The notes under the pieces were generated by a model. It did not search any database and was not told where the DNA came from. It saw only the letters and a program-made list of their open reading frames with translations. Shown one piece after another: positions 15,712-24,040 of a stretch of DNA of 64,000 bases (positions within the stretch are counted from its first letter, which is position 1; every line of letters begins with the position of its first letter). The stretch lies in contig NZ_FOJU01000001.1 in the NCBI RefSeq assembly GCF_900111875.1, positions 62,001 to 126,000 of the forward strand, written 5' to 3'. The position numbers and the translations under genes were made by a program. This DNA comes from Poseidonocella pacifica (lineage in GTDB: Bacteria > Pseudomonadota > Alphaproteobacteria > Rhodobacterales > Rhodobacteraceae).

Positions 15712-16970
15712 CCGGGCTTTTCATCCTCATCGTATACTTTGCGCTCTTCTTTGGCGCTGCCGCCGCCGTTGCGCTGATCCGGCGATCAATGGTCAGCATC
15801 ACTGATTTCCGTTCGCTCAAGACAGTCACCTTCGGGGATGAAAGCGCGGTAATGCCCGATCGCTTTGCTTCCATCATCTCGGTGGTGGTCGTCTTTCTGG
15901 TTTGGGGGGCTTTTACTGGATCGAAGCTGGTTCCGTTTCATGTCCCGGGGCCATTTCTGGGTACAACCGCCTTTGTCTACGAGGTTGAGGCACCCGATGG
16001 ATCGCAAGGCTCTGCTACCGTCAATATCGTCGTTCACGAAATGGGCGCGGATATCGAGGAACCCGCGCCGGGTACCTCGGAAGGCTTCGCACAGGGCGAT
16101 AGTGCATCGGTCGCCGCATGGCGTTCGGTACTCATCTCCGCACAGCGCAACGATGGCGAGGGGGCCAAGATCGTAGCGGTTGAAGGAAAACCCATTTCAC
16201 CGGGCGGAACGGTCGATGTCCCCGACGGTTCCGTGACCATGACGTCGAAGGGGTCGCTGAACTTTACGCCCGACAAGGGGCTTCAGATGGAGGCCATCTG
16301 GATGCCGCCGCCCGAGGCAGTAGTTGCGCGGCTCATAGAGATTTCTCGCAACGGCTATCAGAATGTTGGACTTCTGGAACATGTCGGCTGGTCGCTTTGG
16401 CGTGTGCTGGCGGGTTTCGTCCTTGGCTCACTCATCGGCATTCCGCTGGGATACGCGATGGGCCTTTCTGGCTGGGCGCGCGGTTGGTTTGATCCGATCG
16501 TGGAATTCATGCGCCCCGTGCCGCCCCTCGCGCTGATCCCGCTGGTCATCATCTGGTTCGGCATCGGCGAACAGGGCAAAATCGTACTCCTCTTTCTCGC
16601 CGCACTGTGGGTCATGATCATCGCCGCGCGTGCGGGGGTTTCCGGGGTCAACATTACGAAGGTTCACGCAGCCTATTCGCTTGGGGCGTCAAAATGGCAA
16701 ATGCTCCGCCATGTGATCGTACCCAACTCTCTGCCGGAGATCTTCACCGGGGCGCGCGTGGCCATGGGGGTTTGCTGGGGAACGGTCGTGGCCGCCGAAT
16801 TGGTCGCGGCCGAGAAGGGGGCTGGCAAGATGATCGTGGCCGCATCCAAATTTCAGTCGACCGACATCGTCATCATGGGCATCGTGATCATCGGGCTGAT
16901 CGGCTTCGGTATCGACATACTGATGCGCAAGGCGGAGGAATGGCTCGTGCCATGGAAGGGTAAATCCTGA
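15708..16970 (+). CDS. tauC: Taurine ABC transporter permease with large extracytoplasmic insertion
   Basis: 420-residue permease, longer than the usual 250-280. The C-terminal half (from about residue 220) is a normal NitT/TauT permease with the EAA-type loop (HAAYSLGASKWQMLRHVIVP). The N-terminal part has two predicted membrane helices (about 4-25 and 52-70) with about 130 mostly hydrophilic residues after them (EVEAPDGSQGSATVNIVVHE, later VDVPDGSVTMTSKGSLNF). That part looks like a beta-sandwich and would lie in the periplasm. ATGA overlap with tauB. The extra domain could contact TauA; this is inference. A clear terminator follows at 17030. Confidence 0.83.
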   Translation: MTGLFILIVYFALFFGAAAAVALIRRSMVSITDFRSLKTVTFGDESAVMPDRFASIISVVVVFLVWGAFTGSKLVPFHVPGPFLGTTAFVYEVEAPDGSQGSATVNIVVHEMGADIEEPAPGTSEGFAQGDSASVAAWRSVLISAQRNDGEGAKIVAVEGKPISPGGTVDVPDGSVTMTSKGSLNFTPDKGLQMEAIWMPPPEAVVARLIEISRNGYQNVGLLEHVGWSLWRVLAGFVLGSLIGIPLGYAMGLSGWARGWFDPIVEFMRPVPPLALIPLVIIWFGIGEQGKIVLLFLAALWVMIIAARAGVSGVNITKVHAAYSLGASKWQMLRHVIVPNSLPEIFTGARVAMGVCWGTVVAAELVAAEKGAGKMIVAASKFQSTDIVIMGIVIIGLIGFGIDILMRKAEEWLVPWKGKS

Positions 16971-17029
16971 CGCGCAAAAGCGATAGGGCGCGGAATTCCG
17001 CCGTGGAGAAAATCTAAGCGCAATAAACA

Positions 17030-17056
17030 ACAGGGTCCGTTGCGGGCCCTGTTTTT
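17030..17056 (+). terminator. Rho-independent terminator of tauABC
   Basis: Ten-base-pair stem ACAGGGTCCG / CGGGCCCTGT (one T-G pair) with a TTG loop, followed by a run of T. It lies 59 bp after the tauC stop. Strong textbook form. Confidence 0.9.
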
Positions 17057-17184
17057 CCGTCATCGACAGTTCGGTATCTTGGCCTTGCGGGGAGGCATGT
17101 CTTCTCCGAGTCAGGAGATATTGTCAGCCATCATGGTGACGAGACGTATCCGGGGAAGTACCAGCCTCAGATGAAACCAGGCAC

Positions 17185-17215
17185 GAAAACCCCGCCGCGG
17201 GCAGCACGACGGGGT
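17185..17215 (-). terminator. Likely terminator of the aldehyde dehydrogenase gene
   Basis: On the minus strand the stem ACCCCG / CGGGGT, extended by two further pairs after a mismatch, is followed by TTTTC. It sits 26 bp past the stop of the dehydrogenase gene. With the terminator at 17030-17056 it separates the two convergent units. The rest of 16971-17240 shows nothing else. Confidence 0.6.
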
Positions 17216-17240
17216 CTGTTTCGAACGAATTTCAGAAGGT

Positions 17241-18731
17241 TCAGTCGAAGTTCATCACGATGGTCTTGGACCGTGTGAAATGCTCTACCATTGCTTCTAG
17301 AGAGGCTTCCTTGCCTTGGCCCGATCGACCGAAGCCGCCATAAGACACATTGGGCTGAATGGTCAGGTTCTGGTTCACCTGGACGTAGCCCGCGTTCAAC
17401 CTCGCGGTGCTATCGAGCGCGGTGGAGAGGCTGCGCGTCCAGACAGATGCGGCAAGGCCATAGTGGGTTGAGTTCGCGCGTGCGATTACATCCTCATAGT
17501 CCGACCAGCGCTGCACGACAGCAACCGGCCCGAAGATCTCTTCCATGACGCAGGGGTGATCATCGGGAAGGTCACTGAGAATGGTGGGCTGCAGAAAAAG
17601 ATCCGGTGAAAGGTGCTTGTCTTCTGGCATCTTGCCAAAGCGGGTGACGGTTGCGCCGGGGGTCTTTTCTGCCAGCGCGATATACCGGTTGATTGTGGCA
17701 ACCTGCCGCGCGTTGATGATGGTGCCCACGTCCGTGGCTTCATCCAGTGGATCGCCAATCCGAAGAGCATTGAGAGCGGTCGAGAGCTTTTCCATGAAAG
17801 CATCATGGAGGCTGTGGTGCAGATAGATGCGGCTTGCGGCGGTGCAGCTTTGCCCCTGACGGGTAAAGCGCATACCCGAGATTGCCCCGGCCACGGCCTT
17901 GTCCAACTGCGCATCGGCACAGACAATCATGGGCGACTTGCCGCCAAGTTCGAGCGACACCGGAATGATCCGCTCCGCTCCGATCTTGTTGATCGTCTCG
18001 CCTACAGCCTCGGAACCGGTAAAGGTGATTTTAGCGATGTCTGGATTTCGCGTCAAAGCGTCGCCGCACACTGCGCCAGTGCCGTTGACGACGTTGAGCG
18101 CCCCTGCAGGAAGATGGCGCATCATCAGCTCCGCCATCAGGAACGTTGCGAAAGGAGCTTCCTCAGAGGCTTTCACCACGATCGTGTTACCCGCGACCAA
18201 TGCGGGGCCGACCTTCAGGGCGAAGAGCACGAGCGGGACATTCCAAGGCACGATCGCGGCCACTACCCCGAGCGGCTCTCGCGTGGTCATGGTCAACATA
18301 CGGGGATGGTAAGGAATAGTCTGCCCCTTCAACTCGGAGCCGAGATTGCCGTAAAACTCGAGAATGTCCGCAGCGACTTTCACCTCGCCGCGGCACTCGG
18401 TGCGGATCGCTTTTCCTGTCTCGTGTGCAAGAACCTGCGCGATGAGTTCGGTCTTCTCGGCCACGGCGCGCGCCGCTGCGGTGACGCGCTTTCCCCGCTC
18501 GCGGGCGGGCACTTGCGCCCAGTCGAGTTCCGCCACGCGCGCAGATTCAATGGCGGCATTTGTCTCGGCGGTGTTGCTTGCGCTTGCGCGGCCGATCACG
18601 GCGCCGGTTGCAGGGTTCAAAACGTCGAGGCTTGCCGCGGTGTGGCAGCGCGCGCCGTCAATCAGATTCACGCTGTCAAAGGCGGCGAAGACCTCTTGTG
18701 GAGAGACAAGGGCAGATGGTTGATATGTCAT
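17241..18731 (-). CDS. safD: NAD(P)-dependent aldehyde dehydrogenase, probable sulfoacetaldehyde dehydrogenase
   Basis: 496-residue aldehyde dehydrogenase. Motifs seen: VPWNVPLVLFALKVGPALVA (cofactor), FTGSEAVGETI, SLELGGKSPMIV with the catalytic Glu, GQSCTAASRIY with the nucleophilic Cys, and EEIFGPVAVV. Taurine nitrogen users such as Neptuniibacter caesariensis oxidise sulfoacetaldehyde to sulfoacetate with SafD and export it with SafE. Here the gene lies beside tpa-tauABC and a TauE/SafE-type exporter, and no xsc is seen, so the same role is likely. General aldehyde or succinate-semialdehyde dehydrogenase remains possible. No good ribosome site precedes the ATG, so the start is less sure. 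Confidence 0.65.
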   Translation of the reverse strand: MTYQPSALVSPQEVFAAFDSVNLIDGARCHTAASLDVLNPATGAVIGRASASNTAETNAAIESARVAELDWAQVPARERGKRVTAAARAVAEKTELIAQVLAHETGKAIRTECRGEVKVAADILEFYGNLGSELKGQTIPYHPRMLTMTTREPLGVVAAIVPWNVPLVLFALKVGPALVAGNTIVVKASEEAPFATFLMAELMMRHLPAGALNVVNGTGAVCGDALTRNPDIAKITFTGSEAVGETINKIGAERIIPVSLELGGKSPMIVCADAQLDKAVAGAISGMRFTRQGQSCTAASRIYLHHSLHDAFMEKLSTALNALRIGDPLDEATDVGTIINARQVATINRYIALAEKTPGATVTRFGKMPEDKHLSPDLFLQPTILSDLPDDHPCVMEEIFGPVAVVQRWSDYEDVIARANSTHYGLAASVWTRSLSTALDSTARLNAGYVQVNQNLTIQPNVSYGGFGRSGQGKEASLEAMVEHFTRSKTIVMNFD

Positions 18732-18995
18732 TGGGAGGGGCTTTCGTACTTGAGGGAGCTCGCAACTCTATAGTCGCGGCGTGTACGTCTCGCGTAGGGC
18801 CAGTCTTGACCTTGCATATATCCAGTTCGTGAAAACTGTAGGAGACCGGCGCAAGCCCTGCCTGCCAGATCATGCGAGTCTGGCCAGAGCTTTGAGGCGG
18901 AAACAGATGTCTGGCCCGCACATCGATTCTGGCTCTATCATATGGGGTGTCTTGGCACTATTCGCATGCGCTGTCTGCTTATAGCACAGCTGAGA

Positions 18996-19763
18996 ATGAC
19001 CCTTGGCGTGGAGTCGCCTGACGTGTTCACCGCCACAACCCTCTTGACGATCTTCGCTGTCTCCTGCTCAGCCTTCCTTCGCGGGATGGCGGGTTTCGGT
19101 TTTTCGCTGGCGGCCGTCCCGATCATCTCACTCGTGCTGCCGCCTGCGGAAGCGGTGGCGATGTGTATCATGCTGCAACTCGTCATCGGACTTCGCGATA
19201 TCTGGCAGCATCACGGGGATATCGACGGACAGTCCCTCAAACGCCTGACGGTGGGCTCGCTGGTGGGCACACCAGTTGGACTGATCGCACTCACGGCGCT
19301 CAGCCCTGATGCCGCGCGTATTCTGATCGCGCTCGCGATCCTCGCAGGGCTCGCGCTCATTGTGCGAAGGGTTCCGGCAGAGTCTCGCACACGCAATGGA
19401 CTCGCCGTCGCGGCCGGTGTCGCATCCGGGGCGTTTTCCGGTCTGGCCGCAATTCCCGGTCCACCAGCGGTCGCCTATTACCTTGGAAGCGGGATCGACC
19501 CGGTTCGTACGCGGGCGTCACTCCTGTCCTTTTTCTTCATCGTCTCGGTGATGGCGACCCCGGGTCTCGCCCTCGCAGGCGCGATCAATGAGCGGACGGT
19601 TTGGCTCAGCCTCGTGTCACTTCCGGCTATGGTGATCGGAACGTGGCTCGGGACCGAAGCCTTCAAGCGGTTAAATCACGGGCAATACCGCCGGTTGGCC
19701 ATCATGGTCATGGCGTTTTCAGCCCTTTTGGCGGGCTGGCGGGGAGTATCCGGCTATCTATGA
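18996..19763 (+). CDS. safE: TauE/SafE-family membrane exporter, probable sulfoacetate exporter
   Basis: About 255-residue polytopic membrane protein of the TauE/SafE (DUF81) family. Two related halves are visible: [19 protein letters not shown] in the first and [27 protein letters not shown] in the second, each with the Gly/Pro-rich loop of the family. About eight helices are expected. The family exports sulfite or organosulfonates. Beside safD it would release sulfoacetate. Start uncertain: ATG at 18966 or 18996, or GTG at 19023 which has GGAG nine bases upstream, are all in frame. The frame opens within the 260-bp gap divergent from safD. Confidence 0.7.
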   Translation: MTLGVESPDVFTATTLLTIFAVSCSAFLRGMAGFGFSLAAVPIISLVLPPAEAVAMCIMLQLVIGLRDIWQHHGDIDGQSLKRLTVGSLVGTPVGLIALTALSPDAARILIALAILAGLALIVRRVPAESRTRNGLAVAAGVASGAFSGLAAIPGPPAVAYYLGSGIDPVRTRASLLSFFFIVSVMATPGLALAGAINERTVWLSLVSLPAMVIGTWLGTEAFKRLNHGQYRRLAIMVMAFSALLAGWRGVSGYL

Positions 19764-19804
19764 AATCCACGGGGGGAAACCCTCAGAGAAGTGAGAGGCT
19801 AGTG

Positions 19805-20143
19805 ATGATTGAACGGATCGACATCGGCACCCGGATGAGCCGGATCGTCAAACACAATGGCGTTGCCTACCTCTGTGGGCAGGTGGGGGAGGGCGCGACA
19901 GTGGCGGAGCAAACCCGCGATTGTCTGGCGCGGGTTGAAGCATTGCTGGAGAAAGCTGGGTCCTCGCCGAGCCAGATTTTGCAGGCCATCATCTGGCTGG
20001 CCGATATGGATGACTTTGCCGAGATGAACGCGGTCTGGGATGGGTGGGTGCCCGAAGGCGCGGCCCCGGCGCGGGCCTGTGGCGAGGCTCGGCTTGCCCG
20101 GGATGTTCTCAGGGTCGAAATCATCATAACCGCCGCCTACTGA
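19805..20143 (+). CDS. RidA/YjgF-family enamine/imine deaminase
   Basis: 112-residue RidA-family protein. RidA trimers hydrolyse reactive enamine/imine intermediates that amino-acid enzymes release. Signs are [20 protein letters not shown] near the N-terminus, the conserved Arg in [14 protein letters not shown], and VEIIITAAY at the end. ATG at 19805 is preceded by GAGAGG. It lies 41 bp after the exporter and 21 bp before dadA, so the three probably share a transcript. With a FAD amino-acid dehydrogenase next to it, an imine-quenching role is sensible. Confidence 0.85.
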   Translation: MIERIDIGTRMSRIVKHNGVAYLCGQVGEGATVAEQTRDCLARVEALLEKAGSSPSQILQAIIWLADMDDFAEMNAVWDGWVPEGAAPARACGEARLARDVLRVEIIITAAY

Positions 20144-20164
20144 CGCAGCCGGAAGGGAATTGCC

Positions 20165-21421
20165 ATGAAAGTCATCGTGATGGGTGCCGGCGTAATCGGT
20201 GTGACCACGGCCTATTACCTTGCAAAGGCTGGTGCCGAAGTAACGGTGTTGGATCGTCAGCCCGGACCCGGGTTGGAAACGAGTTACGCGAACGCGGGCG
20301 AGCTTAGCTATGGCATGACCTCTCCGTGGGCGGCGCCCGGAATCCCGTGGAAGGCTGTGAAATGGATGTTCATGAAGCGGCGTCCCTTTTTCATCTGGCC
20401 GCTGATCAGCCCGCCCATGTGGGCGTGGTGCGCCCAGATGATTCGCAACTGCAACGCCGACAGCTATCGCGTCAACAAGAGCCGCATGGTGCGAATCTCC
20501 AACTACTCACGTGATGTGATGCCTGAACTCGTTGCGGAAACGGGCATCACGTATGACGGGCGCGAGCAGGGTACGCTGCAACTCTTTCGCACCGCAAAGC
20601 AGCTAAAGAGTTCCAAGGCCGATCAGGAGATTCTGGCCGAGTTTGGCTCGCCCTACGAAGTGCTCGATCAGGACGGATGCATTCAGGCCGAGCCCGCGCT
20701 GGCGCAGGTACGCGAGAAATTCGTGGGCGGTCTGCGCCTGTTGGCGGACCGTACGGGCGATTGCCGCGTGTTCACCATGGCGCTTGCGGAGAAATGTGCC
20801 GAGATGGGAGTGGAGTTTCGTTACGGCCAGACGATCAAGAGCTTCGTCATCGAAAACGACCGGGTTGCCGGGGTCGATACCGACATAGCTGGCCGGGTCA
20901 CGGGGGATGCCTACGTCTGCGCGCTGGGAAGCTACGGGCCACGCACTCTCCGACCCATCGGGATCAAGCTGCCTGTCTATCCGGTAAAGGGCTATTCCGT
21001 CACGCTGCCCGTCATAGAGGAGACAGCCGCGCCGCAATCGACGATCATGGACGAGACCCACAAGGTGGCGATTACACGGTTGGGCGATCGGATCCGCGTG
21101 GCGGGCACGGCGGAAATCGCTGGATATTCGAAACGTCTCGGTCCCCATGCGACGGATACCGTGCGCCATGTGATCAATGACCTGTTTCCCGGGGCAGGGG
21201 ATCTGACACGCGCCGAAGGCTGGACGGGACTTCGTCCCATGACGCCGGACGGCACGCCGGTACTGGGGCCCACGCGCTACCCCAACCTTTACTTGAACAC
21301 CGGCCACGGCACGCTCGGCTGGACAATGGCCTGCGGCTCAGGCCGCGCCGTGGCCGACATTGTCCTTGGGCGCAAGCCGGAGATCAATTTCGATGGATTG
21401 ACAGCAGCACGGTATGAATGA
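20165..21421 (+). CDS. dadA: D-amino acid dehydrogenase small-subunit family, FAD-dependent
   Basis: 418-residue FAD oxidoreductase of the DadA type. The N-terminal dinucleotide fold is VIVMGAGVIGVTTAYYLAKA, followed by the family segment ETSYANAGELSYGMTSPWAAPG. Near the C-terminus are GWTGLRPMTPDGTPVLGPT and LNTGHGTLGWTMACGSGRAVAD. DadA oxidises D-amino acids, mainly D-alanine, to the 2-oxo acid at the membrane. Tpa makes alanine, so this enzyme could return pyruvate if a racemase works elsewhere. Good ribosome site (GGAAGGGA). Sarcosine or proline-type relatives cannot be excluded. Confidence 0.85.
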   Translation: MKVIVMGAGVIGVTTAYYLAKAGAEVTVLDRQPGPGLETSYANAGELSYGMTSPWAAPGIPWKAVKWMFMKRRPFFIWPLISPPMWAWCAQMIRNCNADSYRVNKSRMVRISNYSRDVMPELVAETGITYDGREQGTLQLFRTAKQLKSSKADQEILAEFGSPYEVLDQDGCIQAEPALAQVREKFVGGLRLLADRTGDCRVFTMALAEKCAEMGVEFRYGQTIKSFVIENDRVAGVDTDIAGRVTGDAYVCALGSYGPRTLRPIGIKLPVYPVKGYSVTLPVIEETAAPQSTIMDETHKVAITRLGDRIRVAGTAEIAGYSKRLGPHATDTVRHVINDLFPGAGDLTRAEGWTGLRPMTPDGTPVLGPTRYPNLYLNTGHGTLGWTMACGSGRAVADIVLGRKPEINFDGLTAARYE

Positions 21422-21525
21422 CTTTGGCGCTGATCGGGGAGCACCGCGAAGGCTCGGGGAAGCTGTGGGACGCCAGTTCGTGGGATGAGGAGACGCGGCT
21501 GAAGGAGGTCAGTGCTTCCAAGTGA
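21418..21525 (+). CDS. Small ORF coupled to dadA, function unknown
   Basis: Short frame of 35 residues whose ATG overlaps the dadA stop (ATGA). It begins MTLALIGEHREGSGKLWDAS and is rich in Glu, Lys and Trp. It could be a coupled small protein or the remnant of a lost downstream gene. Not recognised. Confidence 0.25.
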   Translation: MTLALIGEHREGSGKLWDASSWDEETRLKEVSASK

Positions 21526-21858
21526 ACCGATCGTGTCGATGAAAGGGGAAATCCGCTATCGCCGTTGCTTGATGCTCGGCCCCGAGTGTGCAGTCCTGGC
21601 ATGCGTGCCGGCTTAAGCTCCGCGCCGAAAGCAGGGACGGTTGGTCATTTGACTGCTGCCGTCTGCTGCGCGAGTCCGTCTTGCCCGCGCTTTTGGAAGC
21701 CGCGCTAATTGGTGTCGTAGGTGATCATTCGCGATTGAGGCCAAGAGGAAGTGGCGGGCCTTTCGGGTCGTGTCATTGTGTTTGCTGGAATGGGCGTTGC
21801 TCTCGGGCCCTGAGGGATTGTGCCATGATGGCCCGTCCCAAGTGCGGCATGCACCACG
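21526..21858. other. Gap without recognised gene
   Basis: About 330 bases after the dadA unit. Only scattered short frames without family features are seen. No terminator or repeat was found by eye. The minus-strand gene at 21859 ends into it. Confidence 0.5.
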
Positions 21859-22095
21859 TCACGCTCTGCGGACCGAGTTTCCGCCTGCAATGATGCCACG
21901 GATAAGCGCCGCCGCCGCCCGGTGCAGTTCAACATCGGCATCTGAACCGCCGGCATTCTCATGTGTCGCGGCGGCATCTTTGAGGATGCCCATGATTTCG
22001 TTCTCCGGCAAGATATGCGCGTCATTCAGCGCAAGAAGCAGGGCTTCGCAGATTGTGAGTGCGGCCATTCCTGAATGCGTGTGGTCGTCCTTCAT
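21859..22095 (-). CDS. Small conserved-looking hypothetical protein
   Basis: 78-residue soluble protein. A short polar start is followed by an amphipathic helix (MAALTICEALLLALNDAHIL), then ENEIMGILKDAAATHENAGG and a second helix (ELHRAAAALIRGIIAGG). The composition looks like a real folded helical protein. Similar small proteins occur in Rhodobacteraceae, to my recollection, without known function. It is divergent from the Crp/Fnr gene with a palindromic box at 22181 between them. Start chosen at the only good ATG; the ribosome site is weak. Confidence 0.6.
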   Translation of the reverse strand: MKDDHTHSGMAALTICEALLLALNDAHILPENEIMGILKDAAATHENAGGSDADVELHRAAAALIRGIIAGGNSVRRA

Positions 22096-22180
22096 AGGGT
22101 GTTGACCTTTCAGCCGAGTGCGACGCCGGAATGCGTCTGGGGCCTAGCGGGCAGACTGGCGGTAAATCTGCTATGCTGCG

Positions 22181-22194
22181 CTGATCGACATCAG
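22181..22194. promoter_or_regulatory. Crp/Fnr-type palindrome CTGAT-N4-ATCAG
   Basis: CTGATCGACATCAG, a perfect 5+5 inverted repeat with 4-base spacer. It lies 55 bp before the probable start of the Crp/Fnr-family gene and 85 bp before the divergent small gene. The layout is like the TTGAT-N4-ATCAA sites of the family. Likely autoregulatory. Confidence 0.6.
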
Positions 22195-22249
22195 TTATCT
22201 GCGCCAGTTCTTTGGATAGAACGTTGCTAGGTGAGCAAGGGGACAAACG

Positions 22250-22975
22250 ATCGAAAAAACTCCGCTTGTCCGTAAGCTAGGCGCATTCGTCGCTCTTTCG
22301 GACCCAGAACTCTCGGTACTTGCATCCTTGCACAGACGCCGCCGCACTTTCGTAGCGGGACGCGATCTTGTCCAGCAGGGTCAATCGGATCAGGCCGCCT
22401 ATATCCTCGCCTCTGGCTGGGCCTGTTCCTACAAGGTGCTTGAAGATGGGCAGCGCCAGATCGTGGATTTTCAGGTTCCCGGTGATTTTCTGGGGCTGCG
22501 CAGCGTCCTTTTCAACGTATCGGATCACAGCATTGAGCCGGTGACGGATATCGAGGTAACGGAAGTTCATGTTTCCGACCTTCTTGACGCATTCGCGCAA
22601 ACCCCCCGGCTGGCCACAGCGGTTTTGTGGGCCGCGTCCCGCGATGAGGCGATGGTGGTCGAGCATCTGGTGAATGTAGGACGCCGCGATGCGGCAGAGC
22701 GAATGGCGCATTTCCTGCTGGAACTGGGCGGTCGGCTCGTCTTGGTCGGTTTGGGAAGCAGGGACGGATATGCTTGTCCGCTGACCCAATACCTTCTGGC
22801 TGACGCGCTCGGTCTAAGTGCGGTTCATGTCAACCGCGTGCTGCGGCAATTGCGCGAAGCGGGACTTGTCACTTTTCGGGACGGCTTCGTCTCGTTTGAT
22901 GACTATGATCGCCTAACCGAATTTGCCCAGTTCGACTCGTCCTATCTGGATCAGAGCGGACCACTTCTCCGTTGA
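22250..22975 (+). CDS. Crp/Fnr-family transcription regulator with unusual start
   Basis: About 241 residues: an N-terminal cyclic-nucleotide-type sensor barrel (DLVQQGQSDQAAYILASGWA, then RQIVDFQVPGDFLGL) and a C-terminal winged helix (PLTQYLLADALGLSAVHVNR, then VLRQLREAGLVTF). The recognition helix has VHVNR instead of the ExxSR of Fnr/FixK. No N-terminal Cys cluster for an Fe-S centre is seen. The first ordinary in-frame start is TTG at 22328, but family-like sequence (PLVRKLGAFVALSDPELSVL) continues upstream. It reaches an ATC at 22250 that has AAGGGGA seven bases before it; a stop lies at 22232. The start is therefore uncertain. Confidence 0.75.
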   Translation: MEKTPLVRKLGAFVALSDPELSVLASLHRRRRTFVAGRDLVQQGQSDQAAYILASGWACSYKVLEDGQRQIVDFQVPGDFLGLRSVLFNVSDHSIEPVTDIEVTEVHVSDLLDAFAQTPRLATAVLWAASRDEAMVVEHLVNVGRRDAAERMAHFLLELGGRLVLVGLGSRDGYACPLTQYLLADALGLSAVHVNRVLRQLREAGLVTFRDGFVSFDDYDRLTEFAQFDSSYLDQSGPLLR

Positions 22976-22998
22976 ATTGATGCCGCCTTGGTCTGCCG

Positions 22999-23163
22999 TC
23001 AGATTCGGCCAAGCAGCATCAAGATGACGACGATTATCAGCACCGTTCCAAGGATACCGGTCCCGGCATGTCCGAAGCCATAGCCATAGCCGCCGAAGCG
23101 TCCACTGAATCCGCCGAGCAGAACAATGATAAGAACGACGATCAGGATCATACCAAGTGACAT
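22999..23163 (-). CDS. DUF3309-type small membrane protein
   Basis: 54-residue protein made of two hydrophobic stretches (MILIVVLIIVLLGG and GTVLIIVVILMLLGRI) around a Gly/Tyr-rich turn (GRFGGYGYGFGHAG). This is the pattern of DUF3309 proteins, small membrane peptides often found with stress genes. ATG at 23163 has AAGGAG upstream. It is convergent with the Crp/Fnr gene, 23 bp apart. Function unknown. Confidence 0.75.
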   Translation of the reverse strand: MSLGMILIVVLIIVLLGGFSGRFGGYGYGFGHAGTGILGTVLIIVVILMLLGRI

Positions 23164-23427
23164 AGCGCTTTCTCCTTTTGTCGGGCGCCGCAGGCCCCGC
23201 GAGGAGCCTCGATGCCCCCGAAATCGGTGCCGCTCTGGCGTTTCTGGCAACAGGGATAATCCGCCCCGATGGCGCAACCGGTGAGCGGGATATGAAGAAA
23301 GTCCTGCTCATCACCTTGTCCATTGCTGAACTTCGAGACTTGCGGACGAAGTGGAATACCTGCGCTTGGACGACGTGCCGATAGACTGTTCGCCTGAGCG
23401 TTGGTTCGCGCGCAAATTGGCGTGTGC

Positions 23428-23601
23428 CTATGCATCCCGAAGCGTATCCTTGATGCCACCGGCAGCGTTTTGAACCTTGCCTTCGACCTTATCGGCTTGG
23501 CCCTCTGCCTCGAGCTTCGCATCGCCGATCGCCTTGCCGATTGCGACCTTGACCTTGCCCTTGGCAACCTTTGCAGCACCGAGTACGCGATCCTTGTCCA
23601 T
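23428..23601 (-). CDS. CsbD-family stress protein
   Basis: 57-residue hydrophilic protein (MDKDRVLGAAKVAKGKVKVA, later KLEAEGQADKVEGKVQNAAG) of the CsbD family, small general-stress proteins with helical Lys/Ala/Gly repeats. ATG at 23601 is preceded by AAAGGA. The open frame continues upstream to 23886 without family features. Stands alone on the minus strand. The exact role is unknown for the family. Confidence 0.88.
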   Translation of the reverse strand: MDKDRVLGAAKVAKGKVKVAIGKAIGDAKLEAEGQADKVEGKVQNAAGGIKDTLRDA

Positions 23602-24040
23602 GGTGTAGTCCTTTCTGAGGGAACGTCCCTGCCACATGTTGGGAGGGTAGGGGCCAGCTAACCGTTTCTCGAATTTTCCCGCACTGACGCAGGTTGGTCC
23701 GGTCATGAAGAACAGCAACAGCCGGCGATCAACACGCCACCCCGACGCGTGGATTGCCGCGTCGAGCAGCTTGTTCACGTCATTCTCGTTTCGGCCCGCA
23801 TGAGCGACTGCAAGCAGCCCGGGAATCATCCTTCCACGGGCCGGAGGGCGCCTTGTCCTGCGAGGCATCCATCCGGTCTGCGACATGGGATGATCAGGTG
23901 GGGTCGGATGTCATTGCGGTGGCTCTTCGCGGACGCCGGGGGAGCGGAGCACGCAAGGGCATGGGGAGTGGGGACAGGGTATCGTGCGTGTCCTACGCTC
24001 GCTCGGACTGGGTACATATTCACCAGAATCCGGTGAACCT
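23602..24040. other. Gap without recognised gene
   Basis: About 440 bases between csbD and arcC. Some long open frames run through it because of high GC, but none has family features. It must hold the csbD promoter (minus strand) and the 3' end of the arginine deiminase operon. No clear terminator or palindrome was spotted. Confidence 0.5.

Noticed and set aside
20603-21307. Long minus-strand frame opposite dadA
   Set aside because: Shadow of a GC-rich gene with clear family motifs on the plus strand; no features of its own.
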